Assembly (NCBI GenBank): GCA_905233595.1
Contig: CAJOFI010000176.1
Location: 1 to 5,147, forward strand
Source: an uncultured Oscillospiraceae bacterium
GTDB lineage: Bacteria; Bacillota; Clostridia; Oscillospirales; Oscillospiraceae
DNA: 5,147 bases
Direction: 5' to 3'
The notes below the pieces were generated by a model. It saw only the letters and a program-made list of their open reading frames with translations, was not told the DNA's origin and ran no database searches. Position 1 is the first letter of the stretch; every line of letters starts with the position of its first letter. The position numbers and the translations under genes are program-made. Shown here one piece after another: positions 1-5,147 of the stretch.

Positions 1-1300
1 CGTGCAGAAAGCCCGGCAGCCGCTTTTTGTCAAAGGCGCTTTTCTCATAGCTCTCCACCGTCCACTGCCCGTTTTGGCAGCGGTAGACGCGGCAGTCGTT
101 CAGCGCGTACTCGAGCGACCGGGGGCGTGCCGGAGGGTCGTAAAGTGCGTTCGTGAGCGGATACCAGCGCCGCGTGACCTTCTCGCCGAAGCAGAGGGTG
201 AAGAGCGCCTTCTCCTGCCAGACATAGGCCGCCGCCTCCCGCCAGCACTGAGCGAAAAGCGCCTGCCCCCGCTCCCCGAAGGACGCGATCACCGGCGAGG
301 CTTCCGGCTTCTTTCCGCCAAAAAAGCACAGCGCGGCGTAGACCTCCGCATCTGTGCGCGTTTCCGGGGCGCGCAGACAGGCGAGCGCTTCGTCCTGCGC
401 GCGCATCGAGGCGTCGGCGCAGTCCCTCGCGAGGGCGGGGGAGACGCCGTTCAGCACCGCGAAGTCGAGCATCCAGCGGCGGAGATTCGGCTTCATGCGC
501 CGATCCCCCAGCCCGCTCGCGAGAAATTCCCGCTCAAACTCCAGAAGCCTTTGCAGGCTCTCCTCCGGCGAGGCCGCGCCCACGCCGTTTAACAGCTCGT
601 AGACGTAGAGATAGGCGGCGGAGGCGGGGATGGGCTCCCACACGCCCCGGCGAAGCTGCGTCCGCCAGGTGAAGTAGCCGCGAAGCTGAGAGACGCTCAG
701 ATCGCGGTAGGTCGGAAAATAACACACGAAGTCCCCCGACCAGGGAAAATCGTCCTCGTAGTCGGCCATGAACACGGCCTGACGGCGGAAGTTCCGCGCC
801 TTCGCGGCGGGGCTCTCGCTGCCGTATTCATATAGCCGCCGCATCTCGCGCAGGCGCTCGGGAAGCGCTTCCCGCTCGGCGCGGTAGCGGCTCGCGGCAA
901 AGGGCAGCGGCGTCTCGTGATACGCGCCCTCGCCGTTCTCGGGCGCGGAACCCAGCACGAGGGTGAAGCCCCTCGGCCTTCCCAGCTCGATGGCGCGGTC
1001 AAAGAGACGGCAAACGCTCTGCGCCTCCGTGCGCTCGTCGAAGGCGACGTTCAGCCACTGGCTGCCGCGCATACGAATCGCGGGGGAGAGATAGGGCTCC
1101 GTGGCTTTGCCGCCGCACTTTAAGTCGCAGCTGCAAAGCTCGATCCCGCGCTCGCCGTCCCATTGCCGCATCAGCAGCGCGACCCATTTCCCCGTATCCG
1201 GGTGGCACAGCACCGAGAAGCCGGGAAACTCCGCCCACTTGCGCTCTTCAAGCAGCCCGTATTTTTCCTTTGCGTAGTCGAGCAGCTCCGAAAGCTCCAC
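1..1300 (-). CDS. TerB N-terminal-domain protein with MmcQ/YjbR-like N-terminus, 3' end cut by window
   Basis: The minus strand reads open from a GTG at 1300-1298 to the left edge, 433 codons with no stop, so the C-terminus is missing. The GTG has an AAAGGGG Shine-Dalgarno site seven bases upstream; an in-frame TGA lies nine codons further back (about 1329), so the start is tightly bounded. Residues about 1-120 (KWAEFPGFSVL, then DTGKWVALLMRQWD near 35-48, then FDERT at 87-91) look like an MmcQ/YjbR-type DNA-binding-like fold; this is a tentative call. Residues about 150-350 fit the TerB_N family: FPWSGDF near 185-191, GYFTWRTQLRRG at 208-219 and YLYVYELLNGVG at 230-241 are its typical core. 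Residues 394-433 carry the RxLxYALNxCRVYRCxNGxW region that usually precedes a TerB_C-type end. TerB_N proteins are linked by family context to tellurite/chemical stress and phage-related functions, but the biochemical role is unknown. It lies 71 bases downstream of the GGDEF/EAL gene on the same strand, possibly one operon. Confidence 0.85.
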   Translation of the reverse strand, partial: MELSELLDYAKEKYGLLEERKWAEFPGFSVLCHPDTGKWVALLMRQWDGERGIELCSCDLKCGGKATEPYLSPAIRMRGSQWLNVAFDERTEAQSVCRLFDRAIELGRPRGFTLVLGSAPENGEGAYHETPLPFAASRYRAEREALPERLREMRRLYEYGSESPAAKARNFRRQAVFMADYEDDFPWSGDFVCYFPTYRDLSVSQLRGYFTWRTQLRRGVWEPIPASAAYLYVYELLNGVGAASPEESLQRLLEFEREFLASGLGDRRMKPNLRRWMLDFAVLNGVSPALARDCADASMRAQDEALACLRAPETRTDAEVYAALCFFGGKKPEASPVIASFGERGQALFAQCWREAAAYVWQEKALFTLCFGEKVTRRWYPLTNALYDPPARPRSLEYALNDCRVYRCQNGQWTVESYEKSAFDKKRLPGFLH

Positions 1301-1307
1301 AACAGCG

Positions 1308-1314
1308 CCCCTTT
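1308..1314 (-). promoter_or_regulatory. Shine-Dalgarno site for the TerB_N gene
   Basis: On the minus strand AAAGGGG is followed by seven bases and then GTG at 1300-1298. This spacing decides the GTG start; no in-frame ATG lies nearby, the first being codon 44. Confidence 0.7.
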
Positions 1315-1339
1315 CTTCGTCTTGCGTTCAAGAATGACG
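1311..1339 (-). repeat. Possible degenerate copy of a dispersed intergenic repeat
   Basis: The minus strand reads CGTCATTCTTGAACGCAAG followed by ACGAAGAAAG. This resembles the very common bacterial intergenic repeat of the form CATTCTGAGCG..GCGAAGAATC, an imperfect palindrome; here TTCTT and AAGAA flank an 11-base centre, and TCTTG/CAAGA can pair around AACG. It is a single short match seen by eye, so chance similarity is a real possibility. Its end overlaps the Shine-Dalgarno site of the TerB_N gene. Confidence 0.3.
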
Positions 1340-1371
1340 TGGTGACCGTTTATCCGCTCTCTCCTTAAAAC

Positions 1372-3597
1372 TCAACACTTTGAAAGGAATTTCGCTTCAA
1401 ACTCCTCGAGGGGCAGGGGCTTTGCGAAGTGGTAGCCCTGGAAGAGCATGCAGCCCATCTCGCGCAGCAGGCTGTACTGCTCCTCCGTCTCCACCCCCTC
1501 GGTGAGCGAGTCGATGCCCAGATCGCCCGACATATTCATCACGTTTCTGAGGATCAGATGCGCCCGCCACGAGTCCTCCGTCCGGGTGAGGAAGGCCATG
1601 TCGATCTTGATGACGTCCACCGGCATGTCCTTGAGCATGTTGAGCGAGGAATAGCCGCTGCCGAAATCGTCCATCTCCACGAGGAAGCCCTCGTCCTTGA
1701 GGCTTTGCAGCGTGGTGATGCGCTTGAGGCTGTCGGCCATCATGACGGTCTCCGTGATCTCAACGCGCAGCCGCGAGGCCGGGACGCCGTATTCCCGCAC
1801 GATGCCGGAAAGCTCAGCGGGCACGTCCATGAAATAGAAGTCCTTGGGCGAGATGTTGACGGAGAGAAAGTGCTCCTCATCCCCCTGCGCCCGCCAGCGG
1901 GCGAGGATCTCACACGCGCAGCGCCACATATAGCGGTCGAGATCCGCGATCATGCCGTTGCGCTCGAGCGTGGGGATGAAGCGGATCGGGGCCAGAAAGC
2001 CGTGCACCGGATGGAGCCAGCGCACCAGCACCTCCGCCCCGACGACGCGGCCGTCGGCGTCCACGATGGCCTGCAAATAGGGGCGGAGCTGCCGCGCCGC
2101 GATGGCGCCCTGCAGCTGGTCGGAGATCTGCTGATCCCAGAGGGTGCTCTGGCGCATGGTGTCGTTGTAGAAGGCGAGGTGCTTTTTGTACTCGTTTTTG
2201 ATGGTTTCGAGCGCCATGTGCGCCCTGTCGAACATGAGCGACACGTCGATCTCCGGCTCCGTCACCACGTAGACGCCCTGGTGGATGAGCAGCGTGCGCG
2301 CCGCGCCCTCGCTCTTCACCGTGAAGCCGTGCAGGTATTGCTCGGCCTGCACCGCGTCAAAGGCGCTCTGCTCCATGCACAGACCGAAGCAGTCGCCGGT
2401 GAGGCGGCCGTAGATCGCCTCCGGCGGCATCGTGGCGCGCAGGGCGTCGGCGAGCGTTTTGAGCGTAAAGTCGCCGAAATCCCGCCCGTAGATGTCGTTG
2501 ATGAGCTTGAAGTCGTTGATGTCGAGATAGCTGACGACATAGGTCTTCTCCGGGTTTTCGTCCAGCGTTTCGCGGATACGGAGGAAAAGATGCTCCCGCG
2601 TGTAAACGTCGGTCAGGTTGTCGTGCGTGGCCTGATAGCGCTGGCGCTGCAGCTCCTCCTCCTGCTCGGTGTTGTCCCGGATGCTCAGAAGCGAGCCGAC
2701 GGCCTTCCAGGCGGCGCCGCTGTGCAGCGTGCGCGACCACTCCCCCTCGAGCTGCAGCTCCGGACAGAACGCGCGCAGCCGCGCCTCGCAGTGCTCGAGC
2801 GCGTTCCGGTCATTGCCGAGAAAGCGCTGCCCCTGCGCGTTTGTCCAGACGCAGCTTTTGTCGTCGGTGAAGAAAAACAGCGCCTCCGGCAGCCCCGAGG
2901 CCACGTCCGCCAGCATCTGATCCAGCAGCCGCATCGGGCGGTAGTAGAGCGCGAGGTAATAGACCAGCAGCCCGAACACGCCGTAGCCGACCATGGAGCG
3001 GTCGATGGGGGCGCGGGAGAAGACGTAGAAGGTCTCCCACAGGCCGGTAAGGAGCATGACCGCGAGGATGATGAAATAGCGCTCGGCGTACACGCGCGAC
3101 ACGCGCAGGGACTTGAGCAGGAAGATCAGCAGCACGACGAAGAAGATCAGATAGCACAGCAGCCGGTGCACGCTCAGCCACAGCAGCGGGAGGAAGCGAA
3201 AGTAGGGCGCGCCGTAAGCCACGACCTCCTCGATGACGAAGGCGTGGCCGAGGAAAGGGTTTAAGAGGATCTGCGCCACGTCCACGACCAGCACCGTGTA
3301 GAAAAGCCGCTTGTGCCATGGCCGCCGCCAGCGAAGCTGACAGTATTCCAGCGTAAAGCCCATCAGCGCCGCCATCACGAAATCAAGCCCCGTGATATAG
3401 GCGTAGCTTCCCAGGAGGGCGGGCACTCTGCTCCGGGCGAGGATGATGAGCGCGTTTCCCAGCACCGGCGGCAGCAGGCTGATGAGCAGCGTGCGCAGCG
3501 CCGGGGCGATGCTTTTTTCGGAGTGCCTCGTGTACCGGACGCAGACGGCAAGGGCTATGGCGAGGATAAGCAGGATGCAGAAGATCGCGGGACGCAT
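1372..3597 (-). CDS. 7TM sensor, degenerate GGDEF, intact EAL: probable c-di-GMP phosphodiesterase
   Basis: Predicted inner-membrane enzyme that hydrolyses the second messenger c-di-GMP to pGpG. Seven hydrophobic helices (about 3-21, 35-54, 61-83, 98-117, 145-162, 172-192, 202-219) resemble the 7TM N-terminus of some histidine kinases. A weak PAS-like region covers about 225-310, ending in a short charged linker (EQEEELQRQR). The GGDEF domain (about 320-478) keeps DxNDFKxIND at 359-368, but its signature is TGDCF at 400-404 and no RxxD inhibitory site precedes it, so cyclase activity is unlikely; it may bind GTP as a regulator. The EAL domain (about 490-738) has EVL at 522-524 and all expected catalytic residues: E522, N581, E613, D643, D644, K664, E700, Q720, plus the loop DDFGSGYSSL. 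It should therefore be active. The ATG at 3597 has AAAGGAGG eight bases upstream. The gene is divergent from the phosphatase gene and has its own promoter. Confidence 0.95.
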   Translation of the reverse strand: MRPAIFCILLILAIALAVCVRYTRHSEKSIAPALRTLLISLLPPVLGNALIILARSRVPALLGSYAYITGLDFVMAALMGFTLEYCQLRWRRPWHKRLFYTVLVVDVAQILLNPFLGHAFVIEEVVAYGAPYFRFLPLLWLSVHRLLCYLIFFVVLLIFLLKSLRVSRVYAERYFIILAVMLLTGLWETFYVFSRAPIDRSMVGYGVFGLLVYYLALYYRPMRLLDQMLADVASGLPEALFFFTDDKSCVWTNAQGQRFLGNDRNALEHCEARLRAFCPELQLEGEWSRTLHSGAAWKAVGSLLSIRDNTEQEEELQRQRYQATHDNLTDVYTREHLFLRIRETLDENPEKTYVVSYLDINDFKLINDIYGRDFGDFTLKTLADALRATMPPEAIYGRLTGDCFGLCMEQSAFDAVQAEQYLHGFTVKSEGAARTLLIHQGVYVVTEPEIDVSLMFDRAHMALETIKNEYKKHLAFYNDTMRQSTLWDQQISDQLQGAIAARQLRPYLQAIVDADGRVVGAEVLVRWLHPVHGFLAPIRFIPTLERNGMIADLDRYMWRCACEILARWRAQGDEEHFLSVNISPKDFYFMDVPAELSGIVREYGVPASRLRVEITETVMMADSLKRITTLQSLKDEGFLVEMDDFGSGYSSLNMLKDMPVDVIKIDMAFLTRTEDSWRAHLILRNVMNMSGDLGIDSLTEGVETEEQYSLLREMGCMLFQGYHFAKPLPLEEFEAKFLSKC

Positions 3598-3605
3598 ACG
3601 CTGCT

Positions 3606-3613
3606 CCTCCTTT
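3606..3613 (-). promoter_or_regulatory. Shine-Dalgarno site of the GGDEF/EAL gene
   Basis: The minus strand reads AAAGGAGG, then eight bases, then ATG at 3597-3595. It is a near-perfect anti-16S match and supports this start. Confidence 0.85.
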
Positions 3614-3636
3614 CGGCTTCACAGAATGTCTTATAT

Positions 3637-3665
3637 ATAATATAGTAACACAGCGAAAAAGTCAA
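3637..3665 (-). promoter_or_regulatory. Sigma-A-type promoter of the GGDEF/EAL gene
   Basis: On the minus strand TTGACT (3665-3660) and TATTAT (3642-3637) are separated by exactly 17 bases, each one mismatch from consensus. Initiation would fall near 3630, giving a leader of about 30 bases that contains the Shine-Dalgarno site. The stretch downstream of the -10 is AT-rich (TATATAA), in contrast to the GC-rich surroundings. Confidence 0.75.
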
Positions 3666-3673
3666 GGCAGCGA

Positions 3674-3684
3674 GCGCCAGGCGC
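3674..3684. promoter_or_regulatory. 11-base palindrome midway between divergent -35 boxes, candidate shared operator
   Basis: GCGCC-A-GGCGC is a perfect inverted repeat around one base. The -35 boxes end at 3665 (minus) and begin at 3692 (plus); their midpoint is 3678.5 and the palindrome centre is 3679. A dimeric regulator bound here could touch both polymerases. In GC-rich DNA short palindromes also occur by chance, so this is a candidate only. Confidence 0.35.
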
Positions 3685-3691
3685 AGGGCAG

Positions 3692-3720
3692 TTGACATTT
3701 CGGGCGGCGTCGGGTATAAT
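3692..3720 (+). promoter_or_regulatory. Perfect-consensus sigma-A promoter of the phosphatase gene
   Basis: TTGACA (3692-3697) and TATAAT (3715-3720) both match consensus fully with a 17-base spacer. Transcription should start near 3727, leaving a leader of about 60 bases. Such a promoter is expected to be strong unless repressed. Confidence 0.88.
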
Positions 3721-3732
3721 TTTGTTATCCAA

Positions 3733-3745
3733 GGCCGATCCGGCC
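3733..3745. promoter_or_regulatory. Inverted repeat in the phosphatase leader (hairpin or operator)
   Basis: GGCCG-ATC-CGGCC can form a five-base-pair GC stem with a three-base loop. It sits about 7 to 19 bases after the predicted start of transcription, where it could act as a repressor site or as a stabilising 5' hairpin on the mRNA. No run of U follows, so it is not an intrinsic terminator. Confidence 0.4.
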
Positions 3746-3774
3746 GAAACGAGACAGAAATCTGCAAACGAAAA

Positions 3775-3780
3775 AGGAGG
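3775..3780 (+). promoter_or_regulatory. Shine-Dalgarno site of the phosphatase gene
   Basis: AGGAGG lies eight bases before the ATG at 3789. An ATG directly abutting it at 3781 is too close and out of frame, so 3789 is the start. Confidence 0.88.
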
Positions 3781-3788
3781 ATGACCAC

Positions 3789-5042
3789 ATGAAAAAGCTT
3801 TTCTCGATCCTGGTAGTTTTGTGCCTGCTGATGGGTATGTGCAGCGTCGTCGCCGCGGCGGATAACGCCGAGGAGCCCCTCTCCGTTACGCTGGACGTTC
3901 TCAACAGAGGCGCGGACGCGTTCTACGGCTGCGACGTGAACATCTCCATCAAGGACTTTATCGCCCTGGGCTTTGAGCTTGGCGACGCCTGCAACGTCGT
4001 GCTGGAAAACGACCTCTACCGCTACGAATTCAAATCCGTGCCCTTCTACAACGGCTACTACACCAAGACGGGCGACCCGCTGCTGTGCGCCTACGGCTAC
4101 GCCATCAAGGAGAACCGCGGCGAGGATTACGAGTACACCAGAACCGACTATCCCTATCTCCGCTTCTGCTACAACAACCGGGAGATGTGGAACCTGCTGC
4201 ACCTGACGACCGACATGAAGTGCACCATCACGCTCGTCGAGCAGGGCGGCTACGAATATGAGCAGAAGCTCGTCGGCGGTCTGACCTACAGCAAGAACTT
4301 TGAGGATTACGAGGCGAAGAACGGCGCCACGCAGGAGGAGGTCTTTGCAAACTTCCGCGCGGTCAAGTCCGACGCCATGAAGGAAAACGTGCTCTTCCGC
4401 TCGGCCTCCCCCTTTGACAACGCCAACAACAGAGCGCCCTACGTCAACGCGCTCGCGAAGGAGAACGGCATCGACTACGTTCTGAACCTCGCGGATTCCC
4501 AGGCGAAGATCGACAAGTACAAGGAGTCCGACGTGTGGGCGGAGCTGGATTATTCCCAGGCGCTGCTGGATAACGACCAGGTCTGCCTGATGGCCATGTC
4601 GGCGGCCTACGAGGGCGCGGCCTATCAGTCCGCGCTGGTCAAGGGGCTCAACAGCGCCCTTGCGCACAACGCGACGAAGATCCTCTTCCACTGCACCGAG
4701 GGCAAGGACAGGACGGGCTTCGTCGGCCTGCTGCTCGAGAGCCTCTGCGGCGCTTCCTATGAGGAAATGCTGAACGACTACATGATCACCTACGACAACT
4801 ACTACGACCTCACGGAAGCCTCGGACAAGACGGCCTACGATTATATCGTGGAGCTGAAGTTCAACGACATGGTCAACTATCTGCTCGGCTTCGATCCCAG
4901 CCTTGAGGCGCAGGGGGACGGCAGCTATGACCTTTCCGCTGTGACGGCGGAGAATTTCGCCACCGCCGCCGCAAAGCTGCTGACGAAGGCCGGCATGAGC
5001 GAGGAGAATCTCGAGGCGCTGACCGCGCTGCTCAAGAAGTAA
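3789..5042 (+). CDS. Secreted tyrosine/dual-specificity phosphatase (Y_phosphatase3/LipA-like) with extra N-terminal domain
   Basis: A 417-residue exported phosphatase predicted to act outside the membrane through a cysteinyl-phosphate intermediate. Residues 1-24 form a Sec signal peptide (KK, hydrophobic core, VAAA-D at 21-25); there is no lipobox, so cleavage by signal peptidase I is likely. The catalytic loop HCTEGKDRTG is at 301-310 with nucleophile C302 and R308; the GKDRTG form is typical of Y_phosphatase3 proteins, the group that includes mycobacterial MptpB, which act on phosphotyrosine and, in some members, phosphoinositides. FRSASP at 203-208 and GIDYVLNLADS at 227-237 match the usual upstream part of this fold. 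Residues about 30-165 are an additional, aromatic-rich beta-type domain (GYYTKTGDPLLCAYGY at 89-104; YLRFCYNN at 123-130) that faintly recalls the C-terminal barrel of SAM hydroxide adenosyltransferases; that link is tentative. The tail after about 365 is acidic and helical. It is transcribed alone from a consensus promoter, divergent from the c-di-GMP gene. The physiological substrate is unknown. Confidence 0.9.
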   Translation: MKKLFSILVVLCLLMGMCSVVAAADNAEEPLSVTLDVLNRGADAFYGCDVNISIKDFIALGFELGDACNVVLENDLYRYEFKSVPFYNGYYTKTGDPLLCAYGYAIKENRGEDYEYTRTDYPYLRFCYNNREMWNLLHLTTDMKCTITLVEQGGYEYEQKLVGGLTYSKNFEDYEAKNGATQEEVFANFRAVKSDAMKENVLFRSASPFDNANNRAPYVNALAKENGIDYVLNLADSQAKIDKYKESDVWAELDYSQALLDNDQVCLMAMSAAYEGAAYQSALVKGLNSALAHNATKILFHCTEGKDRTGFVGLLLESLCGASYEEMLNDYMITYDNYYDLTEASDKTAYDYIVELKFNDMVNYLLGFDPSLEAQGDGSYDLSAVTAENFATAAAKLLTKAGMSEENLEALTALLKK

Positions 5043-5053
5043 GGAACCGTTCC
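5043..5053. repeat. Palindrome immediately after the phosphatase stop codon
   Basis: GGAAC-C-GTTCC is a perfect inverted repeat that begins on the base after TAA (5040-5042). The one-base centre makes it a poor RNA hairpin, and no U-run follows directly, so a terminator call is not supported. It may mark the end of the AT-rich tail element. Confidence 0.45.
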
Positions 5054-5147
5054 GAAATAACTTGTGCAATCTGACTTGCCTTTTTCACCTGTAGCTTCGT
5101 TGTCAAATCTTGAAATACACAAAGTATTCCTGCGATTTTCCGCCTCG
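5043..5147. other. AT-rich intergenic tail, possible dispersed repeat, no gene seen
   Basis: This last stretch is clearly poorer in GC than the genes, contains no convincing start with a ribosome site, and has no clear intrinsic terminator. One minus-strand frame stays open from the window edge to a TGA within the end of the phosphatase gene (reading ..QVKKASQIAQVISERF..) and looks peptide-like, but it has no visible start. AATAC/GTATT around ACAAA (about 5115-5129) gives a weak hairpin. A repeat origin is suspected from its sharp boundary at the stop codon and its composition. Confidence 0.35.

Noticed and set aside
2..592. Plus-strand ORF of 196 codons at the left edge, plus several short ORFs on both strands up to 1345
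   Set aside because: All overlap the TerB_N reading frame, which alone shows family motifs; their arginine- and proline-rich translations are typical of off-frame reading in GC-rich DNA.
1301..1371. Terminator or separate promoter between the GGDEF/EAL and TerB_N genes
   Set aside because: No GC-rich hairpin followed by T residues and no recognisable -35/-10 pair is visible on the minus strand.
1429..3264. Long plus-strand ORF of 611 codons
   Set aside because: It lies fully antisense to the GGDEF/EAL gene, is unusually rich in His, Arg, Glu and Val, and matches no family; it is a shadow of a GC-rich coding strand.
3781..3783. Alternative ATG start for the phosphatase
   Set aside because: It touches the Shine-Dalgarno site with no spacer and is out of frame with the signal peptide and catalytic domain.
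5043..5053. Intrinsic terminator for the phosphatase gene
   Set aside because: The one-base centre cannot form a stable RNA loop at full stem length and no U-tract follows; the T-run near 5081 has no GC stem before it.
3555..5069. Minus-strand ORF of 504 codons across the phosphatase gene
   Set aside because: It is antisense to a gene with clear catalytic motifs and signal peptide, crosses both promoters, and its composition (Val, Leu, Gln, His) is that of a mirror frame.
1..5147. tRNA, rRNA, CRISPR array or transposase
   Set aside because: No cloverleaf-like sequence, regularly spaced direct repeats or transposase motif was seen on either strand.

Overview
The window suggests a GC-rich member of the Clostridia (Bacillota), probably from the Oscillospiraceae or a related gut lineage. 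The grounds are strong AGGAGG-type Shine-Dalgarno sites, near-consensus sigma-A promoters, and gene families common there: a TerB_N-domain protein, a 7TM-GGDEF-EAL protein and a secreted Y_phosphatase3-type phosphatase. The taxonomy is an inference from style and family content, not a demonstrated assignment.

Layout: (1) positions 1-1300, minus strand: a gene running off the left edge, at least 433 codons with a GTG start, encoding a TerB N-terminal-domain protein with a probable MmcQ/YjbR-like N-terminal domain. No single in-window ORF with a stop shows it; it becomes clear when the minus strand is read in frame from 1300 to 2 without a stop. (2) positions 1301-1371: a 71-base gap with no clear terminator or promoter; it holds a good but unused Shine-Dalgarno-like site and a short stretch resembling a common dispersed repeat. 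(3) positions 1372-3597, minus strand: a 741-residue membrane c-di-GMP protein with seven predicted helices, a weak PAS-like region, a degenerate GGDEF domain and an EAL domain retaining all eight expected active-site residues; predicted phosphodiesterase. (4) positions 3598-3788: a divergent regulatory region with two back-to-back promoters, each with a 17-base spacer, and a perfect 11-base palindrome at the midpoint between the two -35 boxes. (5) positions 3789-5042, plus strand: a 417-residue secreted tyrosine/dual-specificity phosphatase (HCxxGKDRTG loop) with an extra N-terminal beta-rich domain. (6) positions 5043-5147: a non-coding, visibly more AT-rich tail that begins with a palindrome right after the stop codon; it may be part of a dispersed repeat.

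How they may work together: the phosphodiesterase and the phosphatase share one promoter region, so they may be co-regulated as an envelope-sensing and surface-phosphatase pair. The TerB_N gene lies downstream of the phosphodiesterase on the same strand and could be read through from the same transcript, but nothing in the sequence ties its function to c-di-GMP. I do not see a clear new defence or mobile system. The most testable new ideas are the shared central operator, the phosphatase's extra domain and the AT-rich tail.
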